DNA from: DATAGF01 sp963835685
Lineage (GTDB): Bacteria > Actinomycetota > Thermoleophilia > Miltoncostaeales > Miltoncostaeaceae
NCBI GenBank assembly: GCA_963835685.1
Contig: CAWIGI010000019.1
Location: 66,556-130,555 of the forward strand
DNA: 64,000 nt
Direction of reading: 5' to 3'
This document shows positions 8,263-16,812 of the stretch, in pieces. Both the position numbers and the translations under genes were made by a program. How positions within the stretch are numbered: position 1 is the stretch's first letter; every line of letters starts with the position of its first letter. The notes beneath the pieces are model-generated. The model was not told the origin of the DNA, ran no database searches, and saw nothing but the letters and a program-made list of their open reading frames with translations.

Positions 8263-10794
8263 TCAGTCGAGCGCGAAGGGCCCGCTCTCCCGTTGCAGCA
8301 CGGTCCCGTCGGGCCCGATGCCCGTGACCCGCACCCGGTAGGTGCCGGGGATGACCTCGACGCCCGAGGCGAGCCGTCGCGCGACGAGGAAGCGGTACGT
8401 GCCGGCCGGCCAGGCCGAGGCCTGCTTCGTGCCGGCCACCGGCAGCGGCGGGCCGCCGTCGCCCGGCAGCAGGTCCAGGCGCACCCCGTGCAGGCGCACG
8501 CTGCGCACGCGCGAATCGTCGCGGCGCAGCATGCCCACCCGCACCTGCACCTCCGCCAGGCCGGAGTCGGCGCGGATCTGGGGGATGCCGAGCGCCTCTG
8601 CCGGCGTGCTGGCGGGGCGCGATGGGAGCACCACCGCGCGGGCGGCGACCTCCCCCCCGCCGGCGCGGCGCACGACCAGCTGCCCCTGGGCGGCCCCCGG
8701 AGGGAGCCGCAGGCGGAGCGTTGCGCGGCCGCCCGGACGCAGGCGCGCCGCGCCGAGCGGCACCTCGCGCGCGCCGGTCCGCAGGACGACGACGAATCGT
8801 CCCGCGCGACCGCTCAGGTCGCCGAGCACGATGCGGGCGACCGCGCCGGCGCCCGCCCGGCGGCCGGGGTGGGCCGCGACGAGGGGCGGATCGATGCGGA
8901 GCGCGGGAGCGCCGGGCGGCTGGAGGGCCCCGGCGCCCTGCCGCCGGACCGAGATGCCCTCGACCGGCACCGCCGACTGCACCAGCACCGAGTGCACGGC
9001 CCGGGGGCCGAGCTCCGGCCGGTCGATGCGCAGGCGCAGGGCCCTGGCGGCGACCTCGGCGGCCGCCGCGCTCGTGCCGGTGAGGGCCGCCTGGCGGGGT
9101 GCGCCGTCGGGGCCCCGCCCCGGCCACGCCGCCTCGCGGGCCACCGCGGGGGCGACGAGGTCGGGCTTCTGACGGCCGTCGGCGGTCGGCCCCCACGACG
9201 AGAAGGACGCGACGCTCCTGGGCGCGTCCGCGGCCGGCCCCGGCCTCAACGCGACCCGCAGGTCCGGCTGGTCGGCGGCGAGCCCGGCGAGGGCCTGGCC
9301 CTGCTGCGCGCCGATCCCCACCACCGGGATGGGCAGGCCGCCGTCGCCGGGTACCCCGGGGAAGCCGGCGGGGCCCGTGACGTCCCAGACGGCGAGCGCC
9401 GCCGCCCCCGCGGCGGCCGCCTGAGCCGCCTTCTCGGCGATCGTGCCGCCGCCGCGCGCCACCACGACCAGGGCCCCCCGCACCGTGCCGGCGCCGGGGC
9501 CGCGGTAGTTCTCCGGGGCGTCGCCGGTCGCGAGGCCGTCCGGCGCGCGCAGGAGCGTCACGGGCAGGGCTGCGTCGCCCGGCTCGGGACCCATCAGCGG
9601 AAGGGGCCCGAGCCGTGCGACGGCCGGGCCCAGAAGGGCCTCGAGGTCGGCCGTGCGCGGGCTCGCCGGCGCCGACAGGCCGCCGGCCGCGATCGCCGAC
9701 GGGGCGGCCGCCGGGCCCCCGACCGAGCCGGGGCGCGCGTAAGTCGGGCCGTCGTTGCCCGCGGGGACCACCACCGTGGCGCCGATGCGGTCCGCAGCGG
9801 CCAGCGCCTGGGCCACGGGGTCGATCCCGCCGCCGTCGAACCCGGCCGCCAAGCCCATCAGGATGACCTCGGCGCCGTCGGAGGGGTCGCCGTCCCCGTC
9901 CGGATCGACCGCCCGGTCGAGCGCGGCCAGGACGCGGTCGGTGCGCGCCAGCGGCCTCAGGCGCCCGCCCACGGCCTCGCGTGCGACGACGCGGTAGGCG
10001 AGCAGGCGTGGCGTGCGGGCGGGCGGCAGCCCCGCCAACGCCGCCGAGCGCAGCACCAGGCTCGCCATCTGGGTGCCGTGGCCCTCGGCGGCGGGGTCCG
10101 CCGGGTCATAGCTCGGGTCGGGGTCGCGGTCGATGAGGTCGTAGCCCCCGATCACGGGGAAGGTGGGGCCGATCCCACCGCCCAGCCAGGGGTGCGAGGC
10201 GTCGATGCCGGCGTCGATGAGCGCGATGTGCGCGGGGTCGCCGCCGCCCGCGCGGCGGGCCGGCGGGCGGGCCCGCGGCGCGGGGAGCGGAGCCGGCGCC
10301 GGGGATCCCGCGGCCTGGGCGGGCGCGAGGAAGGCCACCGGCACGACCGCCTCGACCTCCGGGAGAGCCGCGAGCGACTCGAGCCGGCCGGCGGGCAGGC
10401 GCACGCCGATCGCATTCACGAGCACCCGCGACCGGAACGTCACCGTCGCGCCGAGGCTCGACAGCACCGGGTCGAGCGCCTGCTGGTCGGCGGTCACGGC
10501 CCGCGCGGCGGCGGCGCGGTCGGCCGGCGCCGCGGCGGCCGCCCGGGCGCCGTCCAGCAGCAGGATCGCCGACTCGGTGTCGCCGGGAGCGGGCAGTTGG
10601 GGCGTGCGGTGGGCCTCGAGGGTGTCCCGCCAGCCGGCGGCCGCGTCGAGCGCCACCGTCCTCACCGCCGCCGCGTCGGCCGGCGGCGGCGTGCCGGCCG
10701 GGACCGTCTGCCCGGCCGCCGTGGCGGGGGCGGCGGCGAGGACCGCGACGAGGCCGACCGCGATCGGCGGCCGGCGGCGGCGGCGGGCGCTCAC
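8263..10794 (-). CDS. Secreted subtilisin-like serine protease (S8 family)
   Basis: An 843-residue subtilase. The signal peptide is at about residues 1-28 (Arg-rich start, hydrophobic core, then ATAAGQ), followed by an I9-like propeptide region. Catalytic Asp is in ALIDAGIDASHPWLG, His in EGHGTQMASLV, oxyanion Asn in VVPAGNDG and Ser in ALTGTSAAAAEVA (usual family form GTSMAAP). A PA-like insert (about 420-520) lies between His/Asn and Ser. The C-terminal 200 residues look like beta-rich accessory domains. The GTG start overlaps the tsaD stop (GTGA), so it is translationally coupled to a tRNA-modification operon, an odd partner. Length and motifs suggest an active extracellular protease. Confidence 0.88.
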   Translation of the reverse strand: MSARRRRRPPIAVGLVAVLAAAPATAAGQTVPAGTPPPADAAAVRTVALDAAAGWRDTLEAHRTPQLPAPGDTESAILLLDGARAAAAAPADRAAAARAVTADQQALDPVLSSLGATVTFRSRVLVNAIGVRLPAGRLESLAALPEVEAVVPVAFLAPAQAAGSPAPAPLPAPRARPPARRAGGGDPAHIALIDAGIDASHPWLGGGIGPTFPVIGGYDLIDRDPDPSYDPADPAAEGHGTQMASLVLRSAALAGLPPARTPRLLAYRVVAREAVGGRLRPLARTDRVLAALDRAVDPDGDGDPSDGAEVILMGLAAGFDGGGIDPVAQALAAADRIGATVVVPAGNDGPTYARPGSVGGPAAAPSAIAAGGLSAPASPRTADLEALLGPAVARLGPLPLMGPEPGDAALPVTLLRAPDGLATGDAPENYRGPGAGTVRGALVVVARGGGTIAEKAAQAAAAGAAALAVWDVTGPAGFPGVPGDGGLPIPVVGIGAQQGQALAGLAADQPDLRVALRPGPAADAPRSVASFSSWGPTADGRQKPDLVAPAVAREAAWPGRGPDGAPRQAALTGTSAAAAEVAARALRLRIDRPELGPRAVHSVLVQSAVPVEGISVRRQGAGALQPPGAPALRIDPPLVAAHPGRRAGAGAVARIVLGDLSGRAGRFVVVLRTGAREVPLGAARLRPGGRATLRLRLPPGAAQGQLVVRRAGGGEVAARAVVLPSRPASTPAEALGIPQIRADSGLAEVQVRVGMLRRDDSRVRSVRLHGVRLDLLPGDGGPPLPVAGTKQASAWPAGTYRFLVARRLASGVEVIPGTYRVRVTGIGPDGTVLQRESGPFALD

Positions 10795-11810
10795 GCGGCG
10801 ATCCCCCCGGGAGGCGCCGTCGCGATCGCGTCGAGGCCCAGGTAGTCGGGCCACGGCACCGGATCGGCGAATTGGGCGGCCGCGCCGATCATCGCGGCGT
10901 TGTCGGTGCAGAGCGAGCGGTCGGGCACGGCCACCCGCAGCCCGGCGGCGGACGCCCCCTCCTGGACCAGCTCGCGGAGGCGCCCGTTGGCCGCGACGCC
11001 GCCGCCCAGGGCGACGGCCGGGACGCCCTCCGCGGCGGCGGCGGCCACCAGCCGCTCCGCCAGGGGGCGGACGATCGCCTCCTGGTAGGAGGCGGCCAGG
11101 TCGGCGCGGCCGGCGTCGTCCAGGTGGCCCGCGTCGCGGACGGCGTACAGCAGGGCGGTCTTGACCCCGGCGAAGGAGAAGTCACGGCCCCCGCGGCCCT
11201 CCAGCCCCACCGGGAAGCGGTGCGCCGTGCGATCGCCGTCGCGGGCGAGGCGCTCCAGCGCCGGGCCACCCGGGTAGCCGAGGCCGAGCAGGCGGGCGCC
11301 CTTGTCGAGGGCCTCGCCGGCCGCGTCGTCGATCGTCTGTCCGAGCAGCGCGGGCCGGGCGTAGTCGGCGACGAGGTCCAGGCGGGTGTGACCCCCCGAC
11401 GCGATCAGGCTGACGAAGGGCGGGTCGAGGGCGACGGGCTCCAGCCACACGGCGGCGATGTGCCCGTGGAGGTGGTCAACCATCGCCAGGGGCTTTCCCG
11501 CCGCGTAGGCCAATGCCTTCGCCGTCGACACGCCGACGAGCAGCGCGCCGATGAGGCCGGGGCGCTGGGTGACGGCGATCGTCGCGACGTCATGGAGCCC
11601 CATGCCGGCATCCTCGAGCGCGCGGTCAACGACCGCGTTGACGGTGCCGAGGTGGTGCCTGGCCGCGACCTCGGGGACGACGCCGCCGTAGGGCGCGTGC
11701 AGGTCGGCCTGGGACGCCACCACGCTCGAGGCGATCTCGCGTCCGCGGACGACCGCGGCGGCGGTCTCGTCGCAGGACGTCTCGATCGCCAGGACGGGGC
11801 CCTCGGTCAC
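10791..11810 (-). CDS. tsaD: tRNA N6-adenosine threonylcarbamoyltransferase TsaD
   Basis: Kae1/Qri7/TsaD ASKHA-fold protein of 339 residues that transfers threonylcarbamoyl from TC-AMP to A37 of ANN-decoding tRNAs, working with TsaB and TsaE. Features are the N-terminal LAIETSCDETAAAVV, metal-binding HLHGH, FVSLIASGGHTRL, IDDAAGEALDKGARLLGLGYPGG and C-terminal LGGGVAANGRLREL. The GTG start at 11810 overlaps the rimI stop. It sits in a tsaE-tsaB-rimI-tsaD cluster, so the whole bacterial t6A set except TsaC/Sua5 is here. Confidence 0.95.
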   Translation of the reverse strand: MTEGPVLAIETSCDETAAAVVRGREIASSVVASQADLHAPYGGVVPEVAARHHLGTVNAVVDRALEDAGMGLHDVATIAVTQRPGLIGALLVGVSTAKALAYAAGKPLAMVDHLHGHIAAVWLEPVALDPPFVSLIASGGHTRLDLVADYARPALLGQTIDDAAGEALDKGARLLGLGYPGGPALERLARDGDRTAHRFPVGLEGRGGRDFSFAGVKTALLYAVRDAGHLDDAGRADLAASYQEAIVRPLAERLVAAAAAEGVPAVALGGGVAANGRLRELVQEGASAAGLRVAVPDRSLCTDNAAMIGAAAQFADPVPWPDYLGLDAIATAPPGGIAA

Positions 11811-12298
11811 GCCTCCTCCCCGTTCGGCCCGCCGCCGCGCCACATGATGATCGCGTCCTCGCCGTTGTCCGAGTAGTAGGCGGGGCGCACCCCGTGCTCG
11901 AGGAACCCCTTGCGCCGGTACAAACGGATGGCCGAGGCGTTGGACACGCGGACCTCGAGCGTGAAGCCCAGGTGGGCCTTCCTGGCGGCGCGGACGAAGA
12001 GCTCGTCGAGCATGCGGCCGCCGAGGCCCCGGCCCCGCTGCGACTCCCGTACGCAGAGGTTCAGGATGTGCCAGACGTCGGCGTAGCGCGAGACCATGAC
12101 GTAGGCCAGGACGTCGCCGGCCCGGTCGGCGACGAGGTCGAGCGTGCCGGGCCGCCCGAGCTCCGACATGAACATCGCGCGGGTCCACGGCGTCGCCGAG
12201 GTCGCGGTCTCGATCGCGACCACCTGGGGGACGTCGCGGGGGCGCATGTCGCGGATCTTGATCGCCGGCGGGGCGGCGGTGCGCTTGCCCCGGGCCAT
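11807..12298 (-). CDS. rimI: Ribosomal protein S18-alanine N-acetyltransferase-like GNAT protein RimI
   Basis: A 163-residue GNAT enzyme with the RimI signature: WHILNLCVRESQRGRGLGGR (acetyl-CoA loop), LEVRVSNASAIRLYRRKGF, then YYSDNGEDAIIM, the conserved RimI end motif. RimI acetylates the N-terminus of ribosomal protein S18 in E. coli; actinobacterial RimI may act on other N-termini. The first 16 residues are basic and precede the usual start, so MRPRD (about residue 19) is an alternative start. It lies between tsaB and tsaD, the common genomic context. Confidence 0.88.
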   Translation of the reverse strand: MARGKRTAAPPAIKIRDMRPRDVPQVVAIETATSATPWTRAMFMSELGRPGTLDLVADRAGDVLAYVMVSRYADVWHILNLCVRESQRGRGLGGRMLDELFVRAARKAHLGFTLEVRVSNASAIRLYRRKGFLEHGVRPAYYSDNGEDAIIMWRGGGPNGEEA

Positions 12299-12300
12299 CC

Positions 12301-13038
12301 TCACGCTGGCTGCTCGGACGCCGCGGCGACGGCCGCGAGCCGGTTGACCTCGGCGTCGGGGAGGCGCGCGTACACGGGCCGCGCCGGCAGCCCCGCCCCG
12401 GCCGCGACCCGGCGGGCGAGGTGGGCCGCGCGAATCCGGTGCGCGGCCGCCCCGGCGGGAGGACGCCTGAGCCCGGGGCCCTCGAGGGCGTCGCCGCCGG
12501 CCTCGATCCCCTCCCCGCCGAGCCACACCTCCTCGTCGAGGCCCCGGAGCGCGGCGCGCAGGTCCCCCGGTGCCAGCGCCGCCGGGGCGAGCAGCTCCTC
12601 GAGGCCGCCGCCGGGCGTGGCGCGGTACGCCGCCGTGAACAGCTCGCGGCGGCGGGCGTCGAGGACCGGGGCCACGACGGCCCCCTCTGGCGCGACCTCC
12701 GCGATGCCGAGCGCGAGGGCCTCCAGCGACGAGGCGCCGGTCACCGCCACGCCGAGGGCCTGGCCGAGCCCGAGCGCGGTCGCGATGCCGATGCGCAGGC
12801 CGGTGAACCCGCCCGGCCCCACCCCGACGACGATCGCGTCGATGTCCCGCGCCGACGCGCCGGCGGCCGCCAGCAGGCCGTGGGCCGCCTCGAGGACGCG
12901 GCGCCCCGCCCCTGGCTCCGGCGCGAGCCACAGCTCCGCGGTCGGCCGGTCAGCCCGGACGAGGGCCAGGCTCGGGCTCGCGGTGGCGGTGTCGAGCGCG
13001 AAGGTCGGCAAGGAGGCGGACCAGCTCGGAGCGGGCAT
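12301..13038 (-). CDS. tsaB: tRNA threonylcarbamoyladenosine biosynthesis protein TsaB
   Basis: A 245-residue ASKHA-fold partner of TsaD (formerly YeaZ). Diagnostic parts are FALDTATASPSLALV at the N-terminus and GVGPGGFTGLRIGIATALGL in the middle. TsaB scaffolds TsaD and TsaE and lacks catalytic metal ligands. The chosen ATG at 13038 overlaps the tsaE 3' end by 89 bases, suggesting coupling; a start a few codons further in, just before TFALDTATA, is also possible. The C-terminal half is Ala/Gly-rich and less conserved. Confidence 0.9.
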   Translation of the reverse strand: MPAPSWSASLPTFALDTATASPSLALVRADRPTAELWLAPEPGAGRRVLEAAHGLLAAAGASARDIDAIVVGVGPGGFTGLRIGIATALGLGQALGVAVTGASSLEALALGIAEVAPEGAVVAPVLDARRRELFTAAYRATPGGGLEELLAPAALAPGDLRAALRGLDEEVWLGGEGIEAGGDALEGPGLRRPPAGAAAHRIRAAHLARRVAAGAGLPARPVYARLPDAEVNRLAAVAAASEQPA

Positions 13039-13522
13039 CGGGCTCTCGCGCGTCGAAGAGTACCAGCCTCCGATCGCCGCCCAGATGCCGCAGCTCCAGC
13101 TCCAGACGGGGGTCCGGGATGACCGCGACCACCGCGTCGGGCCACTCCACGAGGCCGATCGCGTCCTCGAGGGCCGTGCGGACGAGCTCGGCGTCCTCGT
13201 CGTCGGGCTCAACGAGGCGGTAGGCGTCAACGTGCGCGATCGGGACGTCGCCCTCGTACCGCTGGGCCACGGTGAAGGTCGGGCTCGTCACCGGGCCGCG
13301 CACCCCCAGGGCCCGCGCCACGGCCCGCACGAGGGTGGTCTTCCCCGTCCCCAGCTCGCCGCGAAGCAGCACGACGTCGCCCGGCGCGAGGATCGTCGCG
13401 AGACGCGCCCCGAGCGCGGCGGTGTCGCCGGGCCCCCCGCTCTCCCAGGTGAGGCGGTCGCCGCTCAGGCGCTCAAAAGAGGCCGAGCTGCTGGGCGGAC
13501 GGCTCCGGGGGCTCCGGCGCAT
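12950..13522 (-). CDS. tsaE: tRNA threonylcarbamoyladenosine biosynthesis ATPase TsaE
   Basis: P-loop ATPase of the t6A pathway. The Walker A is GELGTGKTTLVRAVARAL, followed by GPVTSPTFTVAQRYEG and IAHVDAYRLVEPDDEDA (conserved H-x-D-x-Y-R). The annotated ATG at 13522 overlaps the uracil-DNA glycosylase end by about 50 bases and adds a basic, unlikely N-terminus; a start around 13468 would fit the family better but offers only CTG. The C-terminal tail beyond FDAREPDARSELVRLLADL is basic. The conserved Val-Asp of HVDAYR is encoded GTT GAC, an anomalous GTCGAC position. Confidence 0.9.
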   Translation of the reverse strand: MRRSPRSRPPSSSASFERLSGDRLTWESGGPGDTAALGARLATILAPGDVVLLRGELGTGKTTLVRAVARALGVRGPVTSPTFTVAQRYEGDVPIAHVDAYRLVEPDDEDAELVRTALEDAIGLVEWPDAVVAVIPDPRLELELRHLGGDRRLVLFDAREPDARSELVRLLADLRARHRHREPEPGPRPG

Positions 13523-14171
13523 GGGGCGGCGCCGGCGCGGCGCCGACCGCCACCAGCTCCGGGACCTCCGGAGCGGGCGCCCCGGGGCCGGCGGCCAGCA
13601 GCCCCGGGATGCGGGCGAAGTCGGCCTCGAGGGTCGAGAGCATCGCGCGCGTGTAGAGGGCCGCCGCCGGGTGGAAGAGCGGGTACAGCAGCACCGGCTC
13701 GCCGGCGATGACCAGCGGCAGCTCGTGCCCGTGGACCCGGGAGATCCCGTCGGGCCGGCCCGACAGCAGCTTGGTCGCGAAGTTGCCGAGCGTGCAGACC
13801 AGCGTCGGGCGGATCAGCGAGATCTGGCGGAACAGGTGCGGCTCGCACGAGCTGATCTCGGCGGGCAGCGGGTCGCGGTTGCCCGGCGGCCGGCACTTGA
13901 GGACGTTGGCGATGAACACATCGTCCCGCGTGAGCCCGATGCCCTCGATCAGCGAGGTCAGCAGCTGCCCGGCCTGGCCCACGAAGGGGATGCCCTGACG
14001 GTCCTCGTGGTAGCCGGGCGCCTCGCCGACGAACATGACGTCCGCGTCCGGGTTGCCGCTCCCCGTGACCACCTGGGTGCGGCCCTCGCTGAGGGCGCAG
14101 CGGACGCAGGCCGACACCTCGTCACGGTGGTACGCCTCGAGCTCGGCGAGCCGGGCTTCGCGGTCCGACAT
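13473..14171 (-). CDS. Type-4 (Fe-S cluster) uracil-DNA glycosylase
   Basis: A 232-residue enzyme that removes uracil from DNA. Family 4 features are CVRCALSEGRTQVVTGSGNP with paired cysteines, VMFVGEAPGYHEDRQGIPFV (active-site GEAPG), NVLKCRPPGNRDPLPAE and a further Cys in SSCEPHL, completing four 4Fe-4S ligands, then the LFHPAAAL motif. The C-terminus is Pro/Ala-rich. The ATG at 14171 follows about 140 bases of spacer from the divergent panC. It heads the tsaEB-rimI-tsaD run and overlaps tsaE. Confidence 0.9.
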   Translation of the reverse strand: MSDREARLAELEAYHRDEVSACVRCALSEGRTQVVTGSGNPDADVMFVGEAPGYHEDRQGIPFVGQAGQLLTSLIEGIGLTRDDVFIANVLKCRPPGNRDPLPAEISSCEPHLFRQISLIRPTLVCTLGNFATKLLSGRPDGISRVHGHELPLVIAGEPVLLYPLFHPAAALYTRAMLSTLEADFARIPGLLAAGPGAPAPEVPELVAVGAAPAPPHAPEPPEPSAQQLGLF

Positions 14172-14309
14172 CGTGTCGCAGGCTACCCGGTGGCTCGGCC
14201 GGAATGGCGCTGGCGGCGCCCCGCGCGCGACGGTATCATGCGCTCGCCCTGAGCGTGACGCCCGGCATCCCGATCCCCGGGAGTTGGAGCAAGCGCCGGA
14301 GGAGGTTCC

Positions 14310-15584
14310 GTGAACATCGTCCGCACGGTCGCCGAGCTGCGCCGTGCAGTCGCCGCCCTGCGCGCCGACGGGCGCCGGATCGCGCTCGTGCCGACGATGG
14401 GGGCGCTCCACGAGGGCCACCTCTCCCTCGTCAACCTCGCGGCCCGCAACGGCCACGCCGCGGTGATGACGCTGTTCGTCAACCCGGTCCAGTTCGCCGC
14501 CGGCGAGGATCTCGCGGGCTACCCGCGAGACGAGGAGCGCGACGCCGCGCTGGCGGAGGGGCGGGGCGTCGCGCTGCTGTTCGTCCCCGGCGCCGACGAG
14601 GTCTACCCGCCCGGCTTCGCCACGGCCGTGACGGTCGGCGGCCCCAGCACCGGGCTGGAGGGCGCCGCGCGCCCCGAGCACTTCGCCGGGGTTGCGACCG
14701 TGGTCGCCAAGCTGCTCCTGGCCGCCCGCCCCGACCGCGTGGTCTTCGGCCAGAAGGACGCCCAGCAGGTGGCCGTCATGCGCCGCCTGATGCGCGACCT
14801 CCACCTGGACGACGTCGAACTGGTCGTCGGGCCGACGGTCCGCGAGCCCGACGGCCTGGCGATGAGCAGCCGCAACGCGTACCTGGGGCCCGAGGAGCGG
14901 GCCGCGGCGGCCGCCCTGCACCGCGGGCTCTCGGCCGCCGCCGAGCTCGCCGCCTCCGGCGAGCGCGACGCCGCCGTGGTCGAGGCCGCCGCCCGGGCCG
15001 TCGTCGAGGCCGAGCCGCGCTGCGCGCTCGAGTACGCGGCGGCGGTCGACCCCGACACCTTCGCCCCGCTCCGCACCCTGGACCGCCCCGCCCTGCTGGC
15101 CGTCGCCGCCCGCGTGGGCCCGGCGCGCCTGATCGACAACATCCCGCTCCCCACCCCGACCCGGAGGGCCGACGTGACGCCCCTGAGCCGCACCATGCTG
15201 AAGAGCAAGATCCACCGCGCCACCGTGACGGACGCGAACCTGAACTACGTCGGGAGCATCACGGTCAACGGCGAGCTGCTCGAGGCGGCGGACATCCGGC
15301 CGTACGAGCAGGTCGAGGTCCTCAGCATCAGCACCGGCGCCCGCTTCACGACCTATGCCATCGAGGGCCCGCCTGGCGCAGGGGACATCTGCCTGAACGG
15401 GGCCGCCGCGCGGCTGGCGCAGCCCGGCGACCTCGTGATCGTGCTCAGCTACGCGCCCTTCGCGCAGGCCGACCTCGACGGGTACGAGCCCCTGGTCGTC
15501 CACGTGGACGCGCGGAACCGGCGGGTGGAGATGCCCCCGGTGAGCGCCCCCGACGGCGTGCCCGCCTCCTGGGAGCGGTCGTGA
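14310..15584 (+). CDS. panC-panD: Pantothenate synthetase PanC read in one frame with aspartate 1-decarboxylase PanD
   Basis: Residues 1-285 are PanC: MGALHEGHLSLVN (HxGH ATP site), FVNPVQF, FGQKDAQQVAVMRRL and MSSRNAYLGP; it joins pantoate and beta-alanine. Residues 296-424 are PanD: MLKSKIHRATVTDANLNYVG then SITV, with the Gly315-Ser316 self-cleavage site that creates the pyruvoyl cofactor; it makes beta-alanine from aspartate. The fusion is suspicious: GGAGG precedes a GTG (about 15173) just ahead of PanD, and a one-base slip would end PanC at a TGA overlapping that GTG. It could be a genuine fusion or two coupled genes. It overlaps panB. Confidence 0.88.
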   Translation: MNIVRTVAELRRAVAALRADGRRIALVPTMGALHEGHLSLVNLAARNGHAAVMTLFVNPVQFAAGEDLAGYPRDEERDAALAEGRGVALLFVPGADEVYPPGFATAVTVGGPSTGLEGAARPEHFAGVATVVAKLLLAARPDRVVFGQKDAQQVAVMRRLMRDLHLDDVELVVGPTVREPDGLAMSSRNAYLGPEERAAAAALHRGLSAAAELAASGERDAAVVEAAARAVVEAEPRCALEYAAAVDPDTFAPLRTLDRPALLAVAARVGPARLIDNIPLPTPTRRADVTPLSRTMLKSKIHRATVTDANLNYVGSITVNGELLEAADIRPYEQVEVLSISTGARFTTYAIEGPPGAGDICLNGAAARLAQPGDLVIVLSYAPFAQADLDGYEPLVVHVDARNRRVEMPPVSAPDGVPASWERS

Positions 15585-16361
15585 CCGCGCCCCTCACCGC
15601 CGCCGAGCTGCGCGCCCGCAAGGGCGGCAGGCGCCTGGCGATGCTCACCGCCTACGACCGCCCGACGGCGCTGGCGCTCGACGCGTGCGGGCTCGACATC
15701 CTGCTCGTGGGCGACAGCCTCGGCGAGGTGGAGCTGGGCTTCGACACCACCCGGGCGGTCACCCTGGCGATGATGGTCCACCACGTCCGGGCCGTCCGGA
15801 ACGGCGTGGAGCGCACCCACGTCTGCGGCGACATGCCCGCCGCGACCTACCGGACGCCGGAGGAGGCGGTCGCCACCGCCCGCGCCCTCGTCGAGGCCGG
15901 CGCCGACTCGGTGAAGCTCGAGGGCGCGCTGATCCCGCAGGTCGCCGCCATCCTGGCGGACGGCATCCCGGTGATGGGGCACGTGGGCCTGCTCCCCCAG
16001 ACGGCCGCCTCGTACACCCGCCAGGGGACGGACCCGGCGGACGCCGAGCGCATCGCGGCGGACGCGCGCGCCCTCGACGCCGCGGGCTGCTACGCGGTCG
16101 TGATCGAGGCCGTGCCCGCCGAGCTCGCGGCCCGCATCACGTCCGAGCTCTCCTCCCCCACCATCGGGATCGCCGCCGGCCCGGAGTGCGACGGGCAGGT
16201 GCTCGTGTTCAACCGACCTCATCGGGCAGGTCCCGAACCCGCCGCGGTTCGTCAAGCCGAAGGCGAACGTCTACGCCGCGGTCGTCCAGGCCGGCCGCGA
16301 GTTCGCCGACGAGGTGCGGGCGGCCGGCGCGTCCGAGGAGGGCATCGCGAGGTCGGCGTAG
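15581..16361 (+). CDS. panB: Ketopantoate hydroxymethyltransferase PanB, frameshift near 3' end
   Basis: It transfers a hydroxymethyl group from methylene-THF to ketoisovalerate, the first step to pantoate. Motifs are MLTAYDRPTALALDACGLD, LLVGDSLGEVELGFDTT, HVCGDMPAATY, KLEGALIPQ, GHVGLLPQTAASY and IGIAAGPECDGQVLVF. After LVF the frame slips at about 16212 (TTCAACCGAC), and the true C-terminus (DLIGQVPNPPRFVKP, KANVYAAVVQAGREFADEV) continues in another frame to the TAG at 16361. Length minus one base gives 259 residues, normal. The GTG start overlaps the panC-panD stop (GTGA). An indel error is likely. Confidence 0.88.
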
Positions 16362-16377
16362 CCTCGTGGGCCGCCCG

Positions 16378-16793
16378 ATGTCCGACGACGAGCGGCGCCG
16401 GTTCATGCTCGAGGGGACCCGGACCGGCATGCTCGCCACCGTGCGCCGCGACGGCCGGCCTCACGTGACGCCGATCTGGTTCACGCTCGACGCCGACGAC
16501 GTCGTCTTCATGAGCGGCGCCACGACGATCAAGGGGCGCAACCTGCGCGGGACCCGCGGGCGTCGTTGGCGGTCAACGATGGGCGGCCTCCCTACTCCTT
16601 CGTCCGTATCGACGGCGCCGCCGATCTGAGCGAGGACGTCAAGGCCATGATGCCGTGGTCGATCCGCATCGCCGAGCGGTACATGGGCCCCGAGCTGGGC
16701 AAGGTCTACGGGCGCCGCAACGCAGTCCCCGGGGAGCTGCTGGTGCGGATCCGGCCGCGGAGGATCGTCTCCGAGGCCGGCGTGGCCGACTGA
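16378..16793 (+). CDS. PPOX-class (probably F420-dependent) oxidoreductase, frameshifted
   Basis: Split-barrel flavin/deazaflavin-binding protein. The first half has MLEGTRTGMLATVRRDGRP, VTPIWFTLDADD and SGATTIKGRNLR; the second half, in another frame, has ASLAVNDGRPPYSFVRIDG and DVKAMMPWSIRIAERYMG. One missing G in the GGG run near 16548 explains the break and restores a 138-residue protein of the Rv1155/TIGR03618 type. The block normally written VDDxRPP reads VND because of GTCAAC at 16572-16577. F420 rather than FMN use is inferred from family and host. Confidence 0.75.
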
Positions 16794-16812
16794 GCGCCTG
16801 CGACCCGATCGT

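Noticed and set aside
7522..10845. A 1107-codon open frame on the plus strand
   Set aside because: It is antisense to rex and the subtilase, rich in Arg/Gly/Pro/His and family-less; long antisense frames are normal at this GC content.
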